Assembly: GCF_018326005.1 (NCBI RefSeq) | Contig: NZ_AP021903.1 | Location: 1,118,001 to 1,182,000, forward strand | Source of the DNA: Pseudomonas sp. Seg1 | Lineage (GTDB): Bacteria > Pseudomonadota > Gammaproteobacteria > Pseudomonadales > Pseudomonadaceae | Direction of reading: 5' to 3' | DNA length: 64,000 nucleotides | In this document: piece by piece, positions 33,441 to 41,575 of the stretch | How the letters are laid out: each line of letters starts with the position of its first letter | Position numbering within the stretch: the stretch's first letter is position 1 | Program-made: the position numbers and the translations under genes | The notes under the pieces: model-generated | Told to the model about the DNA's origin: nothing | Databases searched by the model: none | The model's input: the letters and a program-made list of their open reading frames with translations, nothing else

Positions 33441-35774
33441 TCAGAACGCAACCGATGTCTGCACATAAACCGTTCGCGGCTCACCTACATACTTGCCCTT
33501 GTTGTTGTCATCAAACGAGCGGGTGAAATACTGGGTGTTGAAGATGTTCTTCACCCCTACCGCCACATTCAGATCCGACAACTGCGGGCCGAAGTCATAC
33601 CCGGCGCGGCTGCTGAACAGCATGTAACCGGGGATCTTGCCGGTACTGCCGTCAGCGCTTTCTTTCGAGGTATTGGCATTGTCGGCGAACTGGTCGCTCT
33701 GGAAGCTGCTGTCCAGATTCAACTTCCAGGGTCCCTCTGTGTAGCCAACGCCAATAGTGCCTTTGTGCTTCGAAGAGAACGGCACGCGGTTGCCTTTATT
33801 CGGCCCGTCTTCACGGATGGTCGCGTCGACGTAGGCGTAAGAGGCGTAGACATCGAAACCGGCCAGCGCCGGGCTCAAGTCATCGAGGGCGTAATTGACA
33901 CTGGTCTCGATGCCCTGATGACGGGTTTCGCCACGGGCGATCACCGAATCGTTGGTCTGGTTGCTTTCGTACTGATTGTCGAAGTTGATCAGGAACGCGC
34001 CAATCTCTGCGCGCAACGCGCCGTTGTCGTAGCGAGTGCCGAGTTCCCAGGTGCGGGCCTTTTCCGGTTTGACTTCGCCACTGCTCACGCGGTTGGGCAT
34101 CTGGCTGTATTGCACGCTGCCGAAGGAGCCTTCGGTGTTGGCGTACAGATTCCAGCTGTCGTTCAGGTGATAAAGCACGTTCAACGCCGGCAGTGCGGTG
34201 TTGTAGTCACCCTTGTATTTGACGTTGGTCAGGTTGTTGGTCTGTTGCGACTCGATCATCTCGTAGCGCACGCCCGGGGTGATCGTCCATTTGCCGATGT
34301 CGATGCGGTCGTCGACAAAGAACGCGTTGGCTTCGGTGCCGCCGCGTGTATCGCGGTCGTTGCGGCTACTGGTGGTCGGGTATTGATTGCTGGCGATCGG
34401 CGTGCGATAGCGCAACTCGTGGCCGGCCTCGTTGATGTAGCGGTAGCCGACGCCGACTTCATGGCTGGTCGGGCCAAGGTCGAAGCCTTGGGCGAAACGG
34501 GTTTCCAGACCGCGAACCCAATATTCGCGCGGCGACAGCGACAGGAACGTGCCCTGATCCAGATAACCGCTGCGCAGGGTTTTGGTGAAGAAGGTATTAG
34601 CGGTGAATTCGCGGCGATCTTCCTGGTAGCGATAGCCGAAGTTGAACATCGTGCGACGGCCCCAGAACTGGTCTTTCGGACGCGTGGACTGATACGGATC
34701 GGCATCGTAATCGGCAACGTTCAAACCGCCGGGCATGTCGGCTTTGCCTTCGTAATACTGGGCCATGGCGTTGAAACTGTTGGCCTCGTCGAGCTGGTAT
34801 TTGCCCTTGAGGATCAGGTCGTCGATTTCGGTGTCGCTGTGCTCACGCCAGTCGCCGCCACGGGTGCCGGAATACAACAGCGCGCCACCCAGTCCGTTCT
34901 CGTTGGTGCCACCGGCGAGCAGATTGGCGCTGGTCTTGAAGCCGTCATGGCGCGACGAGGGACTGGTTTCCGTCTGGAAACCACCCTTGACGGTCGGTTC
35001 GTCGGGAATCGCTCGGGTCACGAAGTTGACCACGCCGCCGACGTTCTGCGGGCCGTAGCGCACCGCGCCGCCACCACGCACCACGTCCACGGCGTCCATG
35101 TTGCCCATGCTGATCGGCGCGAACGAAAGTTGCGGCTGGCCGTAAGGTGCGAACGGCACCGGGATGCCGTCCATCAACACCGTCGAACGCGCGGCGAGGC
35201 GTGGATTGAGCCCGCGAATGCCGAAGTTCAGCGCCATGTCGTGGCTGCCGGTGCCGTTGTTTTCCGGGGCGTTGACGCCGGGAATGCGGTTGAGCACATC
35301 ACGCGCCTGGGTGGCGCCCTGGCGTTCGAATTCTTCACGACGGATCACGTCGCGAGCGCCGGGGTGTTCGAACACGTTGATTTGCTGCGCATCGCCGAGC
35401 CAGTCGCCAACCACTTTCGAGGTGTCCAGTTCCAGCGCGGTATCACCCGCCGGTTGCAGGCTGAAGGCGTTATCGCCCTCGGCGCGGGCTTGCAGGCCGG
35501 TGCCTTCGAGCAATGCGTTGAGACCTTGTTCAATCGTGTAGTTGCCTTCCAGGCCACGGCTTTGTACGCCGCTGGTGACTTGCGAGCCGAACGAAATCAG
35601 CACCCCGGCTTCACGGCCAAACTGATTGAGGGCGTTTTCCAGCGCTGATGGCGCGATGTGATAGGCCTGGGTGTCGGCCGCCACTGCAGCGGGCAGGGCG
35701 CCGAAACTCAGGCTGGCGCCGAGGATAAGGTTGCGCAGGCTGCGGGCCAGTGGCGTGAGGCGGGTGGGGTGCAT
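33441..35774 (-). CDS. fecA: Ferric citrate TonB-dependent receptor with signalling domain
   Basis: A 777-residue outer-membrane receptor. A signal peptide (to about residue 33) is followed by an N-terminal signalling (STN) domain at about 40-110, which talks to FecR. The plug domain (GARDVIRREEFERQGATQAR, GIRGLNPRLAARSTVLMDGI) and a 22-strand barrel follow, ending in Phe. Long stretches match E. coli FecA as I remember it (VVGDWLGDA, RIPGVNAPENNGTGSHD), so ferric dicitrate is the probable substrate. It is downstream of fecI-fecR on the same strand, separated by a REP. Confidence 0.93.
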   Translation of the reverse strand: MHPTRLTPLARSLRNLILGASLSFGALPAAVAADTQAYHIAPSALENALNQFGREAGVLISFGSQVTSGVQSRGLEGNYTIEQGLNALLEGTGLQARAEGDNAFSLQPAGDTALELDTSKVVGDWLGDAQQINVFEHPGARDVIRREEFERQGATQARDVLNRIPGVNAPENNGTGSHDMALNFGIRGLNPRLAARSTVLMDGIPVPFAPYGQPQLSFAPISMGNMDAVDVVRGGGAVRYGPQNVGGVVNFVTRAIPDEPTVKGGFQTETSPSSRHDGFKTSANLLAGGTNENGLGGALLYSGTRGGDWREHSDTEIDDLILKGKYQLDEANSFNAMAQYYEGKADMPGGLNVADYDADPYQSTRPKDQFWGRRTMFNFGYRYQEDRREFTANTFFTKTLRSGYLDQGTFLSLSPREYWVRGLETRFAQGFDLGPTSHEVGVGYRYINEAGHELRYRTPIASNQYPTTSSRNDRDTRGGTEANAFFVDDRIDIGKWTITPGVRYEMIESQQTNNLTNVKYKGDYNTALPALNVLYHLNDSWNLYANTEGSFGSVQYSQMPNRVSSGEVKPEKARTWELGTRYDNGALRAEIGAFLINFDNQYESNQTNDSVIARGETRHQGIETSVNYALDDLSPALAGFDVYASYAYVDATIREDGPNKGNRVPFSSKHKGTIGVGYTEGPWKLNLDSSFQSDQFADNANTSKESADGSTGKIPGYMLFSSRAGYDFGPQLSDLNVAVGVKNIFNTQYFTRSFDDNNKGKYVGEPRTVYVQTSVAF

Positions 35775-35880
35775 GGTGGCGGATCCTGAGAAGGTTGAAT
35801 CAAAGGGGGCTTTCCTTCTCTGTCACGCCAGATCTGAAAAACGGCTCACGCATTACAAATATTTTTTGAAGAACTGCTTT

Positions 35881-35987
35881 TGTGGCAGGGAGCTTGTCGC
35901 ACCGTCCCGCTGGGCGCGAAGCGGCTCTCGCTTTTAAAGGACGGGCCTGCTGCGCAGTCCAGCGGGAGCAAGCTCTCTCGCCACAGG
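35881..35987. repeat. REP pair between fecR and fecA
   Basis: Inverted copies of a GTGGC-AGGGAGC-TTG...CCCGCTGG palindrome. This is the same class as at 6663 and it occupies the fecR-fecA gap. Confidence 0.8.
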
Positions 35988-35993
35988 TTCATT

Positions 35994-36926
35994 TCAAGTC
36001 TTGGCTTCTACGCTGACCCAGTAGCGGGTAAAGCGCTTCACTTTCACCGGCAAGCTGATTTCCAGCAGATCCAGAATCCGCTCGCTGTCGTCCAGTGGAT
36101 AAGTCCCGGAGATCAGCAAGTCGGCCACCTTCCTGTCGCAGTTGAGTTGGCCGCGACGATAGCGCCCCAGCTCATCGAGGAAGTCGCCCAGACGCATATG
36201 CGCCGCGACCAGCATGCCATCGGCCCAGGCGCCGCTGTTGGCGTCCAGCGGTCGGGCGTCGCTGACAGCGGCGGAGGTGAAACTCAGTTGGCGGGCGACA
36301 GGCAGCAGCATCGGTGCGCGTCCGTTGGCCGTCAGTTCGACCCGACCCTCAAACAACGCGACCTGCGTGCGATCAACAAACTGGCGCACGTTGAGGCGCG
36401 CGTCCCGGGTTTTCAGAATGCCTTGTGCGGTCCGCACTTCGAACGATTGCGATGCGGTCAGGAGGATTTCGCCTTCAAGCAAGCGGATCAGTCGTTGTGC
36501 GCCATCGACATCCGCCGCACTTGAAGTATTGAGCTGCAATTGATCGCCCGCACCCAACGCAATCTTGCGTCGCTGACCCACCGGGCTGCGGTAATCGGCG
36601 AGCAGCGACGGCAACGGATTGTGTTCGCGCATGCCCCAGGTGACGGCCGAACCGGCACCCAGAATCAGCAACAGTTTCAACGCCTGACGGCGACTGCCGG
36701 ACTTCGGCCCGTTCAACGCCGCGTGCGCCAGCGGTGAGGCCACACCGCGCAAGCGCTGGTTGACCCGCTGAATGTGTTCCCACGCCCGACGATGTTCGCT
36801 GTGTGCCTCCAGCCATTGTTGCCAGGCCAGATGTTGACGCGGGGAAAGCTTGCCTTGCTGCATTTCCATCAGCCAGTGCACGGCCTGTTCGGCCACTTGC
36901 GCAGAAAAATCCGCGACGCGGTTCAT
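35994..36926 (-). CDS. fecR: FecR-type anti-sigma/sigma regulator
   Basis: A 310-residue inner-membrane regulator. The N-terminal cytoplasmic DUF4880 segment (QAVHWLMEMQQGKLSPRQHL) binds the sigma factor. One transmembrane helix lies at about 88-105 (ALKLLLILGAGSAVTW), and the periplasmic FecR domain receives the signal from FecA. The ATG overlaps the fecI stop (ATGA), so the two are translationally coupled. Confidence 0.92.
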   Translation of the reverse strand: MNRVADFSAQVAEQAVHWLMEMQQGKLSPRQHLAWQQWLEAHSEHRRAWEHIQRVNQRLRGVASPLAHAALNGPKSGSRRQALKLLLILGAGSAVTWGMREHNPLPSLLADYRSPVGQRRKIALGAGDQLQLNTSSAADVDGAQRLIRLLEGEILLTASQSFEVRTAQGILKTRDARLNVRQFVDRTQVALFEGRVELTANGRAPMLLPVARQLSFTSAAVSDARPLDANSGAWADGMLVAAHMRLGDFLDELGRYRRGQLNCDRKVADLLISGTYPLDDSERILDLLEISLPVKVKRFTRYWVSVEAKT

Positions 36927-37450
36927 AGGGCGAAATAGCAGCGCATCGCCGCTTTGTTCAGATGACGTTTGACCGTTGCCACCGAAATGCCCAGTTCGGC
37001 GGCGATCTGTGGATAGCTCAGGCCGTCGACCTGCGCCAGCAAGAAGGCGCGCTTGACCAGGCGCGGTAAACCGTCGAGCAACTGATCGAGCTCCATCAGG
37101 GTTTGCAGGATGATCGCTTTGTCCTCTTCCGATGGCGCGAGCATTTCCGGCATCTGCGCGAGGGTGTCGAGGTAGGCGCGTTCCAGATCCTGACGGCGGT
37201 AGTGATTGAACAGGACCCGCTTGGCGAGCGTGGTGAGAAAGGCGCGAGGTTCGATGATCACCGCTGGTTCGCGGGCGGTCAGCACCTTGATGAAGGTGTC
37301 CTGCGCCAGGTCCGCCGCGCTGTCCGGGCAGCCGAGCTTGCGCCGCAACCAGCCGGTCAGCCAGCTGTGGTGGGCTTGATAAAGCGATTCGACGGGATGG
37401 GCGGACGGCAACGGGATGACTCCGGGCGCAACAATATGCGGAGAAAACAT
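36923..37450 (-). CDS. fecI: ECF sigma factor, FecI family
   Basis: A 175-residue extracytoplasmic-function sigma factor. Region 2 (DLAQDTFIKVL, RVLFNHYRRQDLERAYLD) and region 4 (LPRLVKRAFLLAQVDGLSYP and the HTH GISVATVKRHLNKA) are complete. It drives fecA when citrate-iron is sensed through FecA and FecR. A Fur-like site lies 74 bp upstream of its start. Confidence 0.93.
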   Translation of the reverse strand: MFSPHIVAPGVIPLPSAHPVESLYQAHHSWLTGWLRRKLGCPDSAADLAQDTFIKVLTAREPAVIIEPRAFLTTLAKRVLFNHYRRQDLERAYLDTLAQMPEMLAPSEEDKAIILQTLMELDQLLDGLPRLVKRAFLLAQVDGLSYPQIAAELGISVATVKRHLNKAAMRCYFAL

Positions 37451-37523
37451 GCGTTAGAGAACAAGAATGGTTCGCATTGTAGGGCGCAAGCACGGCGCCC
37501 GGCAATCAGATGCTTTTGCGTAT

Positions 37524-37542
37524 GAGAATATTTATCATTAAT
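37524..37542. promoter_or_regulatory. Fur-like box in the fecI/DUF3649 divergent region
   Basis: GAGAATATTTATCATTAAT matches 13 of 19 positions of the GATAATGATAATCATTATC Fur consensus. It lies between the divergent fecI operon and the plus-strand iron operon, so one site could repress both in iron-rich conditions. Confidence 0.7.
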
Positions 37543-37600
37543 ATTGCTCGCCTGTTGGTTCGGCTTGTTGGCCGGACGATTTTCGTTTCAGGGTCGAAAC

Positions 37601-37906
37601 ATGAAAGCCAAACTCGCCACACTTCCCATGTCCTATCGTCTGGCCGTCACCTCGCGGGTGTTGGCAGCGGTATTTGGCGGCTATCTGGTTGCCGCGCTGG
37701 CCAGTGTCACCCTGACGATGTGGCTGCCGTTGAACCGCGCCGAAGCGGTGGTGACCGGCATGACCGTTTCCTTCCTGGTTTATCTGGTCGCCGTGCTGTG
37801 GTGTTTTGCCTGCCGCACGGCGTGGTCGGCATGGGTCGGTTTACTGGTGCCGAGCGTGATCCTGGCGACCATCTCCGGCGCGGCCCGTGGGTTGGGGTAC
37901 GCATGA
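37601..37906 (+). CDS. DUF3649 iron-uptake-associated membrane protein
   Basis: A 101-residue protein with three hydrophobic segments (for example AVFGGYLVAALASVTLTMWL) matching DUF3649, commonly placed before PepSY-type iron reductase genes. ATG 37601 opens the typical sequence; frames upstream to 37544 are unlikely. It overlaps the next gene by 4 bp (ATGA). Its role is probably that of an accessory subunit of the reductase. Confidence 0.82.
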   Translation: MKAKLATLPMSYRLAVTSRVLAAVFGGYLVAALASVTLTMWLPLNRAEAVVTGMTVSFLVYLVAVLWCFACRTAWSAWVGLLVPSVILATISGAARGLGYA

Positions 37907-39489
37907 AAGAGGGTTTTCGCCAGGCCATGGCCTGGCTGCACACCTGGGTCGGGCTGGTCTTCGGCTGGTTGCTGTTCGCGATTTTTCTGACCGGCACCCT
38001 GGCTTATTTCAATGACGAAACCAGCCACTGGATGCGCCCGGAAATTCCCGCACGCCCGATCAATAGCGAGGCTAGCCTGTCCCTGGCGCAGGATTATCTG
38101 CAGCAGCATGCCGCCGGTGCTTCGCGTTGGCTGATCGACTTGCCCGATGCCCGCGACCCCGGCCTGACCGTGCGCTGGCAGCAGGCGCCGGCGAAACCCG
38201 GCGAGCGCGGTCGCTTTGAATCGAAAACCCTCGATGCGCAGACCGGTGCCGAAGTGCAGGGCCGCGAAAGCCTCGGCGGCGAGTTCTTCTATCGCTTCCA
38301 CTTCCAGCTGCAAATGCCTTATCCGTGGGGGCGCTGGCTGGCGACAATCGCCGCGATGGTGATGTTCGTCGCGCTGATCACCGGGATCATCACCCACAAG
38401 AAAATCTTCAAGGACTTCTTCACCTTCCGCCCGCGCAAGGGCCAGCGTTCCTGGCTCGACGGGCACAACGCGGTGGGTGTGCTGGTGCTGCCGTTTCACT
38501 TGATGATCACCTACAGCAGCCTGGTGATCTTCATGTCGATGGTCATGCCGGCGAGCATTCTGGCGTCCTACGGCGGTGATGTGCGGGCGTTTTACGATGA
38601 GGTTTTCCCGGCCTCGAAGACGCCGGAGCGGGCCGGCGTTTCCGCACCTCTGGCACCCATGGCGCCGCTGTTGGCCAAGGCCAGCGAGCAATGGTCGGGC
38701 GGCAACACCAAGCGGCTGTCGGTGAACAACCCGGGTGATGAAAATGCCTCAGTGGTGCTGTCCCGCGCCGGTGATCGTGTGGTGCACGATTTCGGCAGCG
38801 CGGTGACCTTCAACGGCGTCACCGGGCAGATGCTCGGCAGCACACCGGATCAACCTGTGGCGATGGCGGTGGGTGGCACGTTCTACGGTCTGCACATGGG
38901 CCATTTCGCCGGGCCGGTGCTGCGCTGGCTGTATTTCATTTGTGGTCTGGCCGGCACGGCCATGATCGGCACCGGGCTGGTGATCTGGCTCGGCAAGCGT
39001 CAACTCAAACACGCCAAGAGTGGTGTGATGCGGTTCGAACTGCGGCTGGTGGAAGTGCTGAACATTGCCAGCATGGCCGGACTGGTGTCAGCGGTGGCGG
39101 TGTTCTTCCTGGCCAATCGGCTGTTGCCGGTGGCGCTGGCGGGGCGGGCCGATTGGGAAGTGAATGCGTTCTTTATTGCCTGGGGTTTGAGTCTTTTGCA
39201 TGCGCTGATGCGTCGCGGACGCAAGGCCTGGGTCGAACAGCTTGGGCTGGGGGCGTTGCTGTTTATCGCCGTGCCGCTGATCAATGCGCTGACCACACCG
39301 TGGAATCTCGGGGTAACGCTTGCGCAAGGGGACTGGGTGCTGGCCGGGTTCGATCTGACGTGCCTCGGAGCAGGTCTGTTCCTGGCATGGGCCGCATGGA
39401 AAATGCAGCACGCCAGCAATGCCGTCAGCGTGAAAAAGCCACGTCGCGAAACGGCTCGGCCGGTCACGCTTGAACAGGGAGCGAATTGA
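37903..39489 (+). CDS. PepSY-associated transmembrane protein, siderophore-iron reductase type
   Basis: A 528-residue inner-membrane protein (PiuB/PepSY_TM family). TM helix 1 (TWVGLVFGWLLFAIFLTGTL, residues ~11-30) is followed by a periplasmic PepSY domain. Further helices with conserved His (DGHNAVGVLVLPFHLM; FYGLHMGHFAGPVLRWLYF) probably ligate heme. Members are thought to reduce ferric siderophores at the inner membrane. It is coupled by 4-bp and 1-bp overlaps to the DUF3649 and DUF3325 genes. Confidence 0.85.
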   Translation: MKEGFRQAMAWLHTWVGLVFGWLLFAIFLTGTLAYFNDETSHWMRPEIPARPINSEASLSLAQDYLQQHAAGASRWLIDLPDARDPGLTVRWQQAPAKPGERGRFESKTLDAQTGAEVQGRESLGGEFFYRFHFQLQMPYPWGRWLATIAAMVMFVALITGIITHKKIFKDFFTFRPRKGQRSWLDGHNAVGVLVLPFHLMITYSSLVIFMSMVMPASILASYGGDVRAFYDEVFPASKTPERAGVSAPLAPMAPLLAKASEQWSGGNTKRLSVNNPGDENASVVLSRAGDRVVHDFGSAVTFNGVTGQMLGSTPDQPVAMAVGGTFYGLHMGHFAGPVLRWLYFICGLAGTAMIGTGLVIWLGKRQLKHAKSGVMRFELRLVEVLNIASMAGLVSAVAVFFLANRLLPVALAGRADWEVNAFFIAWGLSLLHALMRRGRKAWVEQLGLGALLFIAVPLINALTTPWNLGVTLAQGDWVLAGFDLTCLGAGLFLAWAAWKMQHASNAVSVKKPRRETARPVTLEQGAN

Positions 39490-39815
39490 TGCTGCTGGCC
39501 CTGTTGCTTTGCTACGCCGGGTTTACCGCGCTGTGTTTGTCGATGCCTCGGCACCACGATGAATTGCTCGGTCACAAAGCCTCGGCTCGCCGCCGTCAGG
39601 GCTTGCAACTCAGCGGGTGGTTATTGCTGGCCTTGTCGCTGTGGGCGGCAGTGTCGAGCAACGGCTGGAGTTTCGGTCTGGTCGACTGGTTCGCGGTACT
39701 GATGCTCAGCGCACTGACGTTGGTGTTGTTGCTGCCGTATCGCCCGCGTCTGGCTTTGGCACTGGCGGGGGGCAGCCTGCTGGCCAGTCCGGTCGCTGCA
39801 TGGGCGCAGTGCTGA
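39489..39815 (+). CDS. DUF3325 small membrane protein
   Basis: A 108-residue protein with three hydrophobic helices (LLALLLCYAGFTALCLSMP; LSGWLLLALSLWAAV; FAVLMLSALTLVLLLP). It matches DUF3325, found with PepSY iron proteins. ATG 39489 overlaps the previous stop (TGATG). The GTG start of the next gene follows its stop by one base. Confidence 0.8.
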   Translation: MLLALLLCYAGFTALCLSMPRHHDELLGHKASARRRQGLQLSGWLLLALSLWAAVSSNGWSFGLVDWFAVLMLSALTLVLLLPYRPRLALALAGGSLLASPVAAWAQC

Positions 39816-39816
39816 G

Positions 39817-40383
39817 GTGCTGATCGGTCTGCCGCCGGAATCCCGCGACGACGAGCCGCGCGGGGCACGTGCGCATTTTCTTCAGGTGTTCCTGTCCCAG
39901 CGTTCACAAATGGAAGCGCTGGTGAACCGGCGCGTCGGCTGCCGGGCGACGGCGGCAGATCTGGTGCAGGACTTGTTTCTGCGCTTCTGGCGCCGACCGT
40001 TGGTGCAGGTTGAAGAACTCAGCACCTACTTGTTGCGGTGTGCCGGCAACATCGCCATCGACCATTTGCGCAGCGAAGGCACGCGGGTGCGCGTCAATGA
40101 AGGCTGGCAACCGGAAGAACCGCACAGCCACGGCAGCGAACCGCAAGCAGCGCTGGAAGCCGGCAACGATCTGCGCCATGTCGAAGCGGCGTTGCGCGCC
40201 TTGCCCGAGCGCACCCGGCAGATTTTTTTGCTCAATCGCATTCACGGCCGCAAGTACGCGGACATCGCCAAAGCCATGGGCCTGTCCCAAAGCGCCGTGG
40301 AAAAACATATGATGCGCGCCCTCGAGGCCTGCAAGGCCAGCCTGCGCGAACCCGCGCCACGCACGCCAGGGAAAGCACCGTGA
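39817..40383 (+). CDS. ECF sigma factor, FecI family, second copy
   Basis: A 188-residue FecI-like sigma. Region 2 (ATAADLVQDLFLRFWRRP, CAGNIAIDHLRSEGTRV) and region 4 (LPERTRQIFLLNRIHGRKYA, GLSQSAVEKHMMRALEACK) are present. The GTG start sits one base after the DUF3325 stop, so it is translated with the iron-reductase genes. It overlaps the following fecR-like gene by 4 bp. The likely target promoter is that of the TonB receptor gene at 41576. Confidence 0.88.
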   Translation: MLIGLPPESRDDEPRGARAHFLQVFLSQRSQMEALVNRRVGCRATAADLVQDLFLRFWRRPLVQVEELSTYLLRCAGNIAIDHLRSEGTRVRVNEGWQPEEPHSHGSEPQAALEAGNDLRHVEAALRALPERTRQIFLLNRIHGRKYADIAKAMGLSQSAVEKHMMRALEACKASLREPAPRTPGKAP

Positions 40384-41369
40384 ATCACTCCGACCGCGTC
40401 ATCCCGACGCCCGCCCAGGAACAGGCGGCATTTGCCTGGCTGAGCCTGTTGCATGACCGGCCCAGCGCTGGCGATCAACTCACCTTCAGCCAATGGCTGC
40501 GCGCCGACCTGGCTCACGCCGAGGCTTATGCACAGGCACAAGTGGTCTGGGAGTTGAGCGAAGGGCCGGCGAAAACGCTGGCCGACGAAGAGGCGCTGGC
40601 GTTGCAGGGCTATCTCGAGACGATGGATCGCCCGCGTCGTCCGCAGCTGCTGCGTTGGTCCGGTGCGCTGGCGATGGCGGCGTGTCTGTTGCTGATGGTC
40701 AGCCTCGGCACAGGGTGGCAGCCGCAGCGCTGGCTCGATGATCTTGGCGCCGATTATGTTTCGGCGCCCGGCGAGATTCGCACCGTAACCCTGGCCGACC
40801 AGTCGCAAGTCACGCTGGATGCTGACAGCGCCATCGCGGTGGATTTCAGCCATGGCGAGCGCCATGTGCAGTTGCGTCGTGGCGCCGGATTTTTCAGCGT
40901 GACCCACACGGGTGAGCCGTTTGTGGTCGAGGCCGAGAAGGGCCAGGCGCGGGTGCTCGGGACGCAATTCGAGGTGCGTCTGCAACCTCACGGCGCGCAG
41001 GTCACGGTGTTGTCCGGACGGGTCGGTGTGACAGCGGATCGCGACGCAGCGCAGCAGATTCTCACGGCGGGTCAGCAGGTCGCCTACGGTGCGGGCTCGG
41101 CGCAGAAACTCCACGCGGTGGACAGCGAGGCACAACTGGCCTGGCGTCAGGGCTGGCTGACTTACTACAAAACCACGCTGGCGGAGGTGGTGGCGGATCT
41201 GCGCCGCTATTACCCGGGGCGAATTGTTTTGCTCAACGAAGAGCTGGCGGCGCGCAAGGTCAGCGGCAGTTTTCCCAGCAGGGATCCGCAGGCTGTTCTC
41301 AACTCTCTACAAGGGGTGCTGGGGTTTGAGCAGCATCAGGTGCTGGGGCATCTGATCATTTTGCGTTGA
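40380..41369 (+). CDS. FecR-type sigma regulator, second copy
   Basis: A 329-residue protein. The N-terminal DUF4880 region (QEQAAFAWLSLLHDRPSAGD) is followed by one transmembrane helix at about 93-110 (SGALAMAACLLLMVSLGTGW). The periplasmic FecR domain contains RTVTLADQSQVTLDADSAI, and an STN-like tail extends to the C-terminus. It pairs with the preceding sigma and the STN-containing receptor that follows. Confidence 0.88.
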   Translation: MNHSDRVIPTPAQEQAAFAWLSLLHDRPSAGDQLTFSQWLRADLAHAEAYAQAQVVWELSEGPAKTLADEEALALQGYLETMDRPRRPQLLRWSGALAMAACLLLMVSLGTGWQPQRWLDDLGADYVSAPGEIRTVTLADQSQVTLDADSAIAVDFSHGERHVQLRRGAGFFSVTHTGEPFVVEAEKGQARVLGTQFEVRLQPHGAQVTVLSGRVGVTADRDAAQQILTAGQQVAYGAGSAQKLHAVDSEAQLAWRQGWLTYYKTTLAEVVADLRRYYPGRIVLLNEELAARKVSGSFPSRDPQAVLNSLQGVLGFEQHQVLGHLIILR

Positions 41370-41379
41370 GGCGGCTAAA

Positions 41380-41450
41380 GCCATCGCGAGCAGGCTCACT
41401 CCTACATCTGGAATGCGTTCCCCTGTAGGAGTGAGCCTGCTCGCGATGGC
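41380..41450. repeat. Perfect 27-bp inverted REP pair
   Basis: The arms at 41380-41406 and 41424-41450 are exact reverse complements of the GTGAGCCTGCTCGCGATGGC class, with 17 bp between. They lie 11 bp after the fecR-like stop and should act as a terminator-like block before the receptor gene. Confidence 0.88.
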
Positions 41451-41575
41451 GCCGGATCGAACACCACAAAAAATAATTTGCAAATGTTGGTGAGGTAAAC
41501 CCGAGCCCCATCCGTGTAGTGACTGAAACTGCGAGTCATTCGCATCCGTTGCGGTTCTACACAGGTCATTGAGCA

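Noticed and set aside
33765..35648. A 627-codon plus-strand frame antisense to fecA.
   Set aside because: The fecA reading is clearly the gene; no start signal for the antisense frame.
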